Below, one piece after another: positions 1-7,232 of a DNA stretch of 23,444 nt. This DNA comes from Bacteroidales bacterium (GTDB taxonomy: Bacteria > Bacteroidota > Bacteroidia > Bacteroidales > UBA932). The stretch is taken from assembly GCA_021443605.1 (NCBI GenBank), contig JABUTQ010000065.1:1-23444 (forward strand), in the 5' to 3' direction. The notes under the pieces are model-generated. The model did not search any database, was not told the DNA's origin, and saw nothing but the letters and a program-made list of their open reading frames with translations. Position numbers and translations under genes: made by a program. How positions within the stretch are numbered: the first letter of the stretch is position 1; each line of letters begins with the position of its first letter.

Positions 1-1178
1 GCTTCAAGACTGAAATTGAGAGGATGCTCCGTGCGGGTGCTCTGCGGCTGCTTGTTGTTGAAATAGTAAACCACAGAAGGATCAAAATAGATTCCAAGGA
101 AATCAAGGAAACGGTACTCGATGCCAACTCCGAGATTGACCGACCACTGTACGCCGTCTATCCCTCCGGAAACTTCCTTATCTGCATAGACAAAACGATG
201 CCTGATCCCTTTTTCAATGGCACCGCCACCCTTGGCATAAACCGATAAACTTCTGTTATCCACAAACTTGAAGAAAGCGGTTACCGGTACGCCAATGTAG
301 TGGAGCTGAGACGACACGCGATTATATTTTACCTTATCCACGAGAACATCGTCGTATGAAGTCTGAAGATAAGAGTAATTTACTCCCACGCCCAACGACC
401 ACCTTTGACTGAGATTGAATCGAGCCTGCAAGCCGAAAGTCAAAGGGATGGAATACCGGGCGGGTGAGGTCTGCTCCACTCCGCTGAGCACGTTGTCTCC
501 TGTCAGCGAAGATGCGTGTGATGGAGCAAGTTTGTACATAAACCCCGACTGTGATGATTGTGGGGATAAATTGGATGATATAGTGAATGATGTGTGTCTG
601 TTTTGGGAGGGAGTGTTCGACTCCATCTTGGCAAACGGATCCTCATAATTGCTGTCCGAATATTTGTCGGCAACTCCTACGTTTGGTATTTGAGGATTCT
701 TTGAACTATCGTTATCTTTAGTTATAACTTCTTGATTAGCTGATATTTCAGTAGGAGATTCATTAGTTTGAACATCCGTCTTGTCAGAAGCCAACACTTC
801 GATGATATCCTTTTCGTTACTGATATGCTTTGAGACCGACTTAGCAGGGATAGCATCTGCAACTATTTGATTGTCTGACAATAAAGAAGTGATTTGGTCC
901 TGAATAGCTGGCACTTCTGCATTTTCGGATATGTTAGATTCGACAACCTCTGCCACGGCCGATGATGGAACTGCATCGACACCACTGTCGGTAAAGAGGA
1001 ACAACCCCGCAGCAAGACAGGCAGCGGCAGCGATTCCTGCCGACACTCTCCTGAAGACCACAGCCCTGCGGTGACGCGCCATCCTTCTCTCTATTCCCTG
1101 CCACAACGCCTCATCCGGCTGCTCTTCCCAAGCCTCCAGCTTCTCTCTTATCGCCTTGTCAAAATCGAGGTTATCCAT
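1..1178 (-). CDS. Membrane-anchored protein with C-terminal beta-barrel-like domain (partial, runs off left edge)
   Basis: Reading from ATG at 1178 gives 392 residues with no stop before the window edge, so the C-terminus is missing. Residues 1-44 are charged and probably cytoplasmic. Residues 45-62 form one hydrophobic segment. Residues 63-235 are a Ser/Asn/Asp-rich low-complexity linker. From about 240 onward, alternating aromatic strands (for example SIPLTFGLQARF, WSLGVGVNYSYL, YIGVPVTAFFKF) resemble Bacteroidetes outer-membrane beta-barrel domains. The start codon directly follows the stop of the sigma factor gene (TAAATG, zero spacing), which suggests translational coupling and an anti-sigma or sensor role. 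That role is inferred from the arrangement; no anti-sigma family motif was recognised. Confidence 0.8.
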   Translation of the reverse strand, partial: MDNLDFDKAIREKLEAWEEQPDEALWQGIERRMARHRRAVVFRRVSAGIAAAACLAAGLFLFTDSGVDAVPSSAVAEVVESNISENAEVPAIQDQITSLLSDNQIVADAIPAKSVSKHISNEKDIIEVLASDKTDVQTNESPTEISANQEVITKDNDSSKNPQIPNVGVADKYSDSNYEDPFAKMESNTPSQNRHTSFTISSNLSPQSSQSGFMYKLAPSHASSLTGDNVLSGVEQTSPARYSIPLTFGLQARFNLSQRWSLGVGVNYSYLQTSYDDVLVDKVKYNRVSSQLHYIGVPVTAFFKFVDNRSLSVYAKGGGAIEKGIRHRFVYADKEVSGGIDGVQWSVNLGVGIEYRFLDFLGIYFDPSVVYYFNNKQPQSTRTEHPLNFSLE

Positions 1179-1739
1179 TTATTGTTTATTGTCCAATTTC
1201 TTAATTCTTTCCTGGAGCCAAAACCTTCCTCTGTTCAGCTGTGACCTTGAGGTCCCTTCTGAAATGTTCAGAATCTTGGCTATCTCCTGATGTGTACACC
1301 CCTCAAAAACTGAAAGGTTGAAAACCATCCTGAACCCCGTAGGCATCTCCCCTATCAACTTCATCAAATCGGCTGCCTGCAAGTTGTCTATCACGTTTCC
1401 GCTTGCAGCTGTGGTCGGGACAACGGTTTCAATCTCCTCCGAATACCTCAGGACATCGTTTTTTCGGATGTACATCAGTGCCGTGTTTATAAAAATACGC
1501 CTTGCCCACCCATCGAAAGAGCCTTCGCCCTTGTAGGAGCCAATTTTGTCAAAAAGTGTCACAAATCCCTCTTGGACAACATCTTTCGCCAATTCAAGGT
1601 CTCCCACGTATCTCCTGCACACGGCAATCATCTTCGGTGCCAGCATCTCATACACTTCACGCTGCGCATCACTGCGCTGTTTGGCGCAAGCGGCTATGAG
1701 TTCAGCCTCATTTTTATACCGAGAATTCTTGCCTGGCAT
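1179..1739 (-). CDS. RNA polymerase sigma-70 factor, ECF type
   Basis: This 186-residue protein is the usual size for an ECF sigma factor. Region 2 spans about residues 27-93, with the typical AKDVVQEGFVTLF helix and the FDGWARRIFINTALMYIRK stretch. Region 4 spans about 133-182, with the HTH CTHQEIAKILNISEGTSRS followed by QLNRGRFWLQERI. An in-frame ATG lies upstream at 1793, but the promoter (CAA 1788-1790, CAAAATTA 1761-1768 on the plus strand) lies between it and 1739, so 1739 is the better start. The gene is divergent from the TPR gene and is followed with zero spacing by the membrane-anchored barrel protein, a common sigma/regulator pairing in Bacteroidetes. Confidence 0.93.
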   Translation of the reverse strand: MPGKNSRYKNEAELIAACAKQRSDAQREVYEMLAPKMIAVCRRYVGDLELAKDVVQEGFVTLFDKIGSYKGEGSFDGWARRIFINTALMYIRKNDVLRYSEEIETVVPTTAASGNVIDNLQAADLMKLIGEMPTGFRMVFNLSVFEGCTHQEIAKILNISEGTSRSQLNRGRFWLQERIKKLDNKQ

Positions 1740-1760
1740 TATTTTTACATTTAATAGATG

Positions 1761-1790
1761 CAAAATTACCCGATTTTGTTGCATCGGCAA
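1761..1790 (-). promoter_or_regulatory. Promoter of the sigma factor gene
   Basis: On the minus strand there is TTG (1790-1788), a 19-nt spacer, and TAATTTTG (1768-1761), an exact match to the Bacteroidetes -33/-7 pattern. The 5-bp inverted repeat GTTGC-ATCG-GCAAC (1778-1791) overlaps the -33 element and could be an operator. The predicted leader to the ATG at 1739 is about 16 nt. Confidence 0.7.
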
Positions 1791-1806
1791 CATATTTTTT
1801 TTTGGA

Positions 1807-1839
1807 TTGAATTTTGTTCACCTTAATTGATTACTTTTG
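1807..1839 (+). promoter_or_regulatory. Promoter of the TPR/EnvC-like operon
   Basis: TTG (1807-1809), 22 nt, then TACTTTTG (1832-1839), matching the Bacteroidetes promoter pattern with a slightly long spacer. The -7 box ends only 10 nt before the ATG at 1850 and 4 nt before the ATG at 1844, so the mRNA should have almost no 5' leader. Confidence 0.6.
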
Positions 1840-1849
1840 TAAAATGAAT

Positions 1850-3493
1850 ATGAAAAAGATTTTTACAGTACTTGCCGTATTGATTCTGGGGGCCGTTTGC
1901 GCAATGGCACAATCGTCCGATTATATCAAAGCACTTAACAAATATTACCAGGAAGACCGCCAGGGGGCATATTCCGATTTCAAAAAACTCATTCAGAAAG
2001 AGCCAAACAACGATGCCGCATATTATTATGTTGCCTTGCTCTCCGAGGATCTGGATGAATCTGAGGAGATGTTCAAGAAGGCGATAGAAATCGCTCCCGA
2101 CAATTATTGGTACCAATATTTTCTGGCGATGTTCTATGCAACCACAAGGCGCGAAGAGCTCACAAGGAACATTTTTGAAGATCTGACGGAGAAATTTCCC
2201 ACAAGAACCAATATCTATTACGACCTGATAAACATCTACATCGCCCAAAAGGATATCGATAAGGCTCTGGAGACTTTGGACAAGATTGAGACAAAAAGCG
2301 GTAAGAACGAGGCTACGGTGCTTACTCGATTCGAACTTCTCGCAAATTCAGACAAGTTGGAGGATGCCTTCAAACTTCTCGAGCTTGGATACGAAGAGGT
2401 GAAGACTCCACGCATCGCTTGTATGCTCGGAGACTATTATATGAAGAGGTACGACGACAAGACCGCGATGAAGTTTTATGACGAGGCTCTTGAGATGGAC
2501 TCTTCCAATGCTGAGGCCGCTTTTGCAAAAGCCAACATCTGCTACACTCTCAGACAATACGACCGCTATTTTGAATATATGGGGTATGTTCTTGGGAATC
2601 AATCTGTTCCATCCGAATCAAAAGCAGAGATTATGTCTGATATGATAAATTCGGGACAGTTCGCAGCAGCTTTCACGCCACAACTGGACACCCTGATGAA
2701 CATAATGTACGGTTCTAACCCTACCGATAGTACAATCTGCTCCCTTACAGGCGCTTACCTCTATCGGAGAGGCTATGTTGACGATGCCCTCCGCGTAATG
2801 CAGGAGACTGCCGACCGCTATCCTGACAGCTTCGATGCCGCATTCAACCATTGCCTTTTGCTCTATTACAGCGAAGAGTGGGAGACACTTACACAAAAAG
2901 CTTCGGAAGCCCTTCTCCGCTTCCCCAACAGACTGCAACTGCTGCAAATCCGAAGCATTGCTTTCTATCAGAAAAAGGAATATGACAATGCCCTTGCAGA
3001 CAATGCAAAGATTGTGGAGCTGGCCCCGAAAGATAGTGCATATTGTCTGAACGCATACTCATCTATGGGAGACTTGTATCATCTGAAAGGAGATACGAAA
3101 AAAGCATACTCGTGCTACGACAAAGCATTGAAAATCAATCCAAACTACTCTGCAGTTCTTAACAACTACGCATATTATCTCTCGGAAGAGGTGACCGCAA
3201 TGGGGACAAAAATACCTGCCCCGAACAATAAATACCTCAAGAAAGCGCTGAAAATGAGCCGCAAAACCATTGAGCAGGAGCCGGATAACGCAACATACCT
3301 TGACACATACGCCTGGATTCTGCATCAGACCGGGATGGACATCGAGGCAAAAGCCCACTTCAAGCACGCAATGCTTTATGGTGGAAAAGAGAGCGGAGTG
3401 ATTCTCGGACATTATGCGGAAGTACTGCAGACCCTTGGAGAAAAAGACCTTGCCGAAGTCTATTTCAAGATGGCGAAAAATTTTAACGATTAA
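1850..3493 (+). CDS. Secreted tetratricopeptide-repeat protein
   Basis: This is a 547-residue protein with an N-terminal signal peptide (MKKIF followed by a hydrophobic core, probable cleavage after AMA). The rest is built of TPR-type helical pairs: for example APDNYWYQYFLAMFYATT, YFEYMGYVLGNQ and GDTKKAYSCYDKALKINPNY. It is probably a periplasmic scaffold for protein-protein contacts. In-frame starts at 1814 and 1844 exist; 1814 lies upstream of the -7 box and 1844 is only 4 nt after it, so 1850 is preferred. The stop overlaps the next start by one base (TAATG), which ties it to the EnvC-like gene. In related Bacteroidetes a TPR lipoprotein or secreted protein often sits near an EnvC homologue; a joint role in the cell envelope is inferred. 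Confidence 0.88.
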   Translation: MKKIFTVLAVLILGAVCAMAQSSDYIKALNKYYQEDRQGAYSDFKKLIQKEPNNDAAYYYVALLSEDLDESEEMFKKAIEIAPDNYWYQYFLAMFYATTRREELTRNIFEDLTEKFPTRTNIYYDLINIYIAQKDIDKALETLDKIETKSGKNEATVLTRFELLANSDKLEDAFKLLELGYEEVKTPRIACMLGDYYMKRYDDKTAMKFYDEALEMDSSNAEAAFAKANICYTLRQYDRYFEYMGYVLGNQSVPSESKAEIMSDMINSGQFAAAFTPQLDTLMNIMYGSNPTDSTICSLTGAYLYRRGYVDDALRVMQETADRYPDSFDAAFNHCLLLYYSEEWETLTQKASEALLRFPNRLQLLQIRSIAFYQKKEYDNALADNAKIVELAPKDSAYCLNAYSSMGDLYHLKGDTKKAYSCYDKALKINPNYSAVLNNYAYYLSEEVTAMGTKIPAPNNKYLKKALKMSRKTIEQEPDNATYLDTYAWILHQTGMDIEAKAHFKHAMLYGGKESGVILGHYAEVLQTLGEKDLAEVYFKMAKNFND

Positions 3494-4656
3494 TGACAAG
3501 AAACTTCCTGATATCATTTTTCTTTCTGCTCGCCGCCGTGATGGCGTCCGCGCAGGATGTATCTCTCCAGACTGAGAAGAAGAAAAAGATAGAGGAAGAA
3601 ATCAAATTCATTGACAATCAACTCAAGGAAGTGCTTAGCCAAAAGAGCGCTTCGATGCAGCAACTATCTGTCATTCAGAAGAAAATATTATCCCGAAAAA
3701 ATCTCATATCTCAAAGCGATTGGGAAATCCGCCAATACCGCAAGCAGATAAACGACAAGAATACAGAAATTACGAGGCTCCGCAAAGAGCTTGACACGTT
3801 GGAACAGCATTATTCCGATATGGTCTATAGCACATACAAGAACCGCGACAATAAACTGTGGTTTATGTATATTCTGGCAAGCGACAACATCGGACAGGGA
3901 TACAGGCGATTCTCATATTTGAAAAATCTTTCCCAAACCGCTTCGGAGCAAGCAAAGAAAATCACTGCCGAAAAAGAGAAATTAAACAATCAACTATCTG
4001 AGCTTCAAGAACTTCTCAAAAAAGAGCAAGAACTGAAGGCGGCACGCGAAAAAGAGCAGAAACAACTTCAAAGCGAAGAAACGAAATCAAAATCGATAGT
4101 TAAATCGTTGTCGGCAAGCAGCTCGAAATATCAAAAGGAGCTCACTCAAAAACGCAAGGAGATTGAAAAACTGAACAAAGAGATTGAAAAAATCTTGGCA
4201 AAGACAGTAAGCGAGCAGAAAAAGAGCAAAGAGAGTGTCGATTACACCCTCGCAGGCCATTTTGAGCAAAACAAGGGAAAACTCCCCTGGCCCGTATCGG
4301 GAATAATCACCGAATCATACGGGCAACAGGTGCATCCGGTATATAAGAACATCAAGATGCCGGCAAACAACGGCATCACCATCACGACAACAAAGAACGC
4401 CGAAGTCAAAACCGTCTTTGACGGAGTCGTGAAACAGATTCTGATGATGCCAGGATACAACATCTGCGTACTCGTTCAGCACGGAAACTATTTCACTTTC
4501 TACTGCAAGCTTGCCAGCGTCAGTGTCAAGGCGGGGCAAACCGTAAGTACGGGAGAGGTGCTCGGAAAACTCGAAGCCGACGGCAAAGCCTCCACTCTCC
4601 ATTTCCAAGTGTGGAAAGAGACCACCAAACAAAATCCGGAAGCGTGGTTAAAGTAG
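3493..4656 (+). CDS. EnvC-like murein hydrolase activator (degenerate M23 domain)
   Basis: This 387-residue protein starts with a signal peptide (residues 1-20, cleavage near ASA-Q). Two long Lys/Glu/Gln-rich coiled-coil segments follow (about 25-110 and 150-247), then a C-terminal LytM/M23 fold (about 264-387). The layout is that of EnvC, which switches on cell-wall amidases at division. Zinc ligands of active M23 peptidases are missing: the HxGxD site reads N292-N-G-I-T296, the YxHL His is K339, and the HLH site reads T368-L-H370. It is therefore probably a non-catalytic activator. Translation is coupled to the upstream TPR gene through TAATG. Confidence 0.88.
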   Translation: MTRNFLISFFFLLAAVMASAQDVSLQTEKKKKIEEEIKFIDNQLKEVLSQKSASMQQLSVIQKKILSRKNLISQSDWEIRQYRKQINDKNTEITRLRKELDTLEQHYSDMVYSTYKNRDNKLWFMYILASDNIGQGYRRFSYLKNLSQTASEQAKKITAEKEKLNNQLSELQELLKKEQELKAAREKEQKQLQSEETKSKSIVKSLSASSSKYQKELTQKRKEIEKLNKEIEKILAKTVSEQKKSKESVDYTLAGHFEQNKGKLPWPVSGIITESYGQQVHPVYKNIKMPANNGITITTTKNAEVKTVFDGVVKQILMMPGYNICVLVQHGNYFTFYCKLASVSVKAGQTVSTGEVLGKLEADGKASTLHFQVWKETTKQNPEAWLK

Positions 4657-4658
4657 TG

Positions 4659-5633
4659 CTAATCAGCGCGGTGACGCTTTGATATAGCAATATGTGCCAG
4701 CGATATTATCCCCAAGACAATCATAGTGATGACCTGTGTCTCGTGAGAAATCGTCGCAAAGATGAGACCTGTCTGTTGTGAGATGCCATAAATCGGGACA
4801 AGAGCTACGCTCACCAGCAGATGGTATGCCCCGAAGCCACCCTGCACGGGGACCAACCACCCGATTGAACCGATTATCATAATCAGCAATGCGTCCATTG
4901 CGCCGAGTCCGTCCATAGCAGGATAAGCATATATGATGCACAGACTTTCAGCCCAATAGCAAGCCCATATAAAAATTGTCTGAATGAAAAATCTTCCCTT
5001 GTGCGGCATCCGAAAACCGGCTTTCACTCCATCTGCAAGCCCTTTGAAGAAACCATATATCCTTCCACCCGCTTTTGATTTCATAAGAAATAAAAACACT
5101 GCGGCACATACGATTAAGAAGCCTATAAGAAGCCAAAAGGCGTTAAATGAAAATCTTTCCACGAACGGAGTCCACATCTTCTCAATCAAAAAAGTCCCGA
5201 AACGGCTGAAAATCACCATGCAAACGGCTATAAGAGTGGAGAAGACAAGATCCCATACCCTTTCAAGCACCATACTCCCCATTGCCCCCTCGAAGGATAT
5301 CTTGTGGGTATTCGCCAGCATACCGCAACGGACAATCTCGCCGGAACGGGGCACTGCAAGATTTGCAAAATAACAGACGGCATAGGCGTGATAACATTCG
5401 CTTCTTGTGAGGTTGGGTGCTATCGAATGCAACATTATCTTCCAACGCCAACCCCGGACGAGGATTGCCAGAAATCCACTGAGCACCGCCCCGCCTATCC
5501 AAAACCAATTGCAACTCCCGAGCCCTTCCACAAAATCACTCCACGCGATTTTTCTGAAGGCAAAATAGAGCAAGACGCCCGCCAAGACGAGCATCAAAAC
5601 ATATTTCCAGATATTCTTCCTTTCAATCTTCAT
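4659..5633 (-). CDS. Flippase-like integral membrane protein (YbhN/AglD, LPG synthase TM family)
   Basis: This is a polytopic membrane protein of 324 residues, with about eight hydrophobic segments. It carries the family hallmarks PRSGEIVRCGML in the first half and PVQGGFGAYH near the C-terminus, as in the transmembrane domain shared by lysylphosphatidylglycerol synthases and AglD/YbhN. Members are linked to transfer or flipping of lipid-linked groups; the substrate here is unknown. A TTG start at 5660 would lie over the candidate -7 boxes TATTTTTG (5657-5650) and TAATTTTG (5665-5658), so ATG 5633 is chosen. The stop codon is 2 nt from that of the convergent EnvC-like gene. Confidence 0.85.
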   Translation of the reverse strand: MKIERKNIWKYVLMLVLAGVLLYFAFRKIAWSDFVEGLGSCNWFWIGGAVLSGFLAILVRGWRWKIMLHSIAPNLTRSECYHAYAVCYFANLAVPRSGEIVRCGMLANTHKISFEGAMGSMVLERVWDLVFSTLIAVCMVIFSRFGTFLIEKMWTPFVERFSFNAFWLLIGFLIVCAAVFLFLMKSKAGGRIYGFFKGLADGVKAGFRMPHKGRFFIQTIFIWACYWAESLCIIYAYPAMDGLGAMDALLIMIIGSIGWLVPVQGGFGAYHLLVSVALVPIYGISQQTGLIFATISHETQVITMIVLGIISLAHIAISKRHRAD

Positions 5634-5649
5634 AACAATGGTCGGAGCG

Positions 5650-5665
5650 CAAAAATACAAAATTA
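5650..5665 (-). promoter_or_regulatory. Candidate -7 boxes of the flippase-like gene
   Basis: Two adjacent minus-strand -7 matches, TATTTTTG (5657-5650) and TAATTTTG (5665-5658), lie 17-25 nt before the ATG. No convincing -33 TTG was found at 19-21 nt from either, so the exact start point is open. Confidence 0.4.
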
Positions 5666-5696
5666 TTGGGAGTAATGCATATTAATAGTAACTTCG
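5666..5696 (+). promoter_or_regulatory. Promoter of the PfkB-family kinase gene
   Basis: TTG (5666-5668), 20 nt, then TAACTTCG (5689-5696), one mismatch from TAnnTTTG. The ATG follows 22 nt later. The -33 element abuts the -7 box of the divergent flippase-like gene. Confidence 0.55.
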
Positions 5697-5718
5697 CCTT
5701 TTTAACGAAACTGAAGCT

Positions 5719-6714
5719 ATGAAATCAATCCTTGGCATCGGAAATGCCCTTACAGATATTCTTGCAATCCTTCCGGACAGCAATATGCTCGAAACCTTCA
5801 ATCTCTCAAAAGGGAGCATGCAACACGTTGATGCTGAGACCGGAAACAAAATTTGGGAAATACTTAAAGAGTTCGGTATCAAGTATGTGGCCGGAGGTTC
5901 CGCTGCCAACACCATTGCCACTACAGCCATTCTCGGAATGCGTTCCGCATTCATCGGCAAAGTGGGTTTGGATGAGATTGGCTCGCTCTACAAATCAAAC
6001 CAGAAACAAAACGGCATAGAGTCAAAGCTTTTGAGAGGAAAAGCCCCTTCCGGCCGCTCTATGGTGCTCATCACGGAAGAGAATTCGGAACGCACCTTTG
6101 CAACTTATCTCGGAGCCGCATTGGAGTTGGAGCCAGAAGATTTGAATCCTAACGATTTCGATGGATATGATTATTTTCACATCGAAGGATATCTTGTTCA
6201 GAACCAGCGTCTTATCAGAAGGGCTGTTGAGATAGCAAAGTCTAAGGGAATGATTATCTCGCTCGATTTGGCAAGTTACAATGTAGTGGAATCAAACAGG
6301 GCTTTCCTGCACGACATTGTCGAGAATTACGTTGACATCGTTTTCGCAAACGAGTCTGAGGCAGAGGCGTTTACGCTCAAGAGCCCGCGAGAGGCGATTG
6401 ACGATTTGGCAAAAGTCTGCAAAATAGCGGTCGTAAAGATTGGGAAGGATGGCTCGATGGTCAAATCAGGTGATGAATTTCATATCATCGAGCCGTGGCC
6501 GGCAAACCCGATAGATGCCACAGGTGCCGGTGACACCTACGCCGGGGGATTCCTCTACGCCCACTCGATGGGAATGCCGCTTGAGATCTGCGGACAAGTG
6601 GGCTCAATCCTCGCTGCCAAAGTCGTGGAAGTGATTGGTTCCAAGATAGATATCCCCCGCTGGAAAGATGCCAAGAAAGAGCTCCGCGCACTTATGGGAG
6701 TCGCAGAGGGGTAA
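5719..6714 (+). CDS. PfkB-family carbohydrate/nucleoside kinase (adenosine kinase-like)
   Basis: This 331-residue protein is a complete ribokinase-fold enzyme. The PfkB signature 1 region has G59-G-S-A-A-N-T65, a substrate-binding turn typical of the family. The C-terminal signature is D266-A-T-G-A-G-D272, with the anion hole and the catalytic Asp272. The overall length and the GGSAANT motif fit the adenosine kinase/sugar kinase group best, but the substrate (adenosine, ribose, fructose or another sugar) cannot be fixed from the sequence. It transfers phosphate from ATP in the cytoplasm. The gene is monocistronic, with its own promoter and a repeat element directly downstream. Confidence 0.9.
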   Translation: MKSILGIGNALTDILAILPDSNMLETFNLSKGSMQHVDAETGNKIWEILKEFGIKYVAGGSAANTIATTAILGMRSAFIGKVGLDEIGSLYKSNQKQNGIESKLLRGKAPSGRSMVLITEENSERTFATYLGAALELEPEDLNPNDFDGYDYFHIEGYLVQNQRLIRRAVEIAKSKGMIISLDLASYNVVESNRAFLHDIVENYVDIVFANESEAEAFTLKSPREAIDDLAKVCKIAVVKIGKDGSMVKSGDEFHIIEPWPANPIDATGAGDTYAGGFLYAHSMGMPLEICGQVGSILAAKVVEVIGSKIDIPRWKDAKKELRALMGVAEG

Positions 6715-6726
6715 AGAGGTTTGCTG

Positions 6727-6758
6727 GGAGATCCTTCGCTGCGCTCAGGATGACGGAG
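6727..6758. repeat. Dispersed repeat copy (GGAGATCCTTCGCTG family), intergenic
   Basis: This 32-bp sequence begins GGAGATCCTTCGCTG and ends CGCTCAGGATGACGGAG. A second copy, one base longer, lies inside rmlB at 21635-21667. The ATCCT...AGGAT arms can pair around an 11-nt centre. It fills nearly all of the 44-bp gap between two convergent stop codons and could act as a weak two-way terminator. Sequences of this type (CATCCTGAGCG...GAAGGATC when read on the other strand) are widely scattered in many bacterial genomes. Confidence 0.8.
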
Positions 6759-7208
6759 TTATTTCAAATTGATGATAATCACCCCGTTGGCGCCTCTCGA
6801 GCCGTATATTGCAGCCGATGAATCCTTTAGCACGCTCACGGCCTTCACGTCATTGGGATTGATTGACGAAATATCGTTTGTCTCGATGCCGTCAACAATT
6901 ATAAGGGGATCGTTCGAGGAATTTATGGATGACGTCCCCCTAATGCGCATTGTCCCGTCCGGAGATACATCAAGCCCGGGCACCCTACCTGCAAGATACT
7001 GATATATATTCGAATAGGTCTGTACCTCCTTTTCGTTTATCTTGACTTCACTTACGGAATATGTAAGGTCTTTCTTCTTCGTCTTGCCATATCCGACATC
7101 CACCATATCTTCATTTTCATCAGATGCCGCAACACGTTTTGACGCCCCACACGAAGCAACGAAAACTGTTATGGCAATTGCCATTCCTAACAAAGACAAT
7201 CTTTTCAT
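6759..7208 (-). CDS. Stand-alone TonB-receptor plug domain lipoprotein
   Basis: This is a 149-residue protein with a lipoprotein signal: hydrophobic residues 6-18 and lipobox V17-A-S-C20. The rest matches only the plug domain of SusC-type TonB-dependent receptors: VGYGKTKKKDLTYSVSEV, then YLAGRVPGLDV, IRGTSSINSSNDPLIIVDG, and the closing KDSSAAIYGSRGANGVIII. There is no 22-strand barrel, no N-terminal carboxypeptidase-like domain, and no nearby SusD. It is probably anchored to a membrane, where it could bind partners of TonB receptors; function is unknown. It begins 24 nt after the stop of the upstream 457-residue gene with no promoter seen between, so the two are likely co-transcribed. Confidence 0.88.
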   Translation of the reverse strand: MKRLSLLGMAIAITVFVASCGASKRVAASDENEDMVDVGYGKTKKKDLTYSVSEVKINEKEVQTYSNIYQYLAGRVPGLDVSPDGTMRIRGTSSINSSNDPLIIVDGIETNDISSINPNDVKAVSVLKDSSAAIYGSRGANGVIIINLK

Positions 7209-7232
7209 ACTCAGATATTTATATAAGTTATA

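Noticed and set aside
1740..1793. Start of the sigma factor at the upstream ATG (1793)
   Set aside because: A very good promoter (-7 box 1761-1768) lies between 1793 and 1739, so the mRNA would not include it.
4302..4656. EnvC-like protein as an active M23 peptidase
   Set aside because: Most zinc ligands are replaced (N292, T296, K339, T368).
5634..5660. TTG start of the flippase-like gene at 5660
   Set aside because: The codon overlaps the -7 boxes; ATG 5633 fits better.
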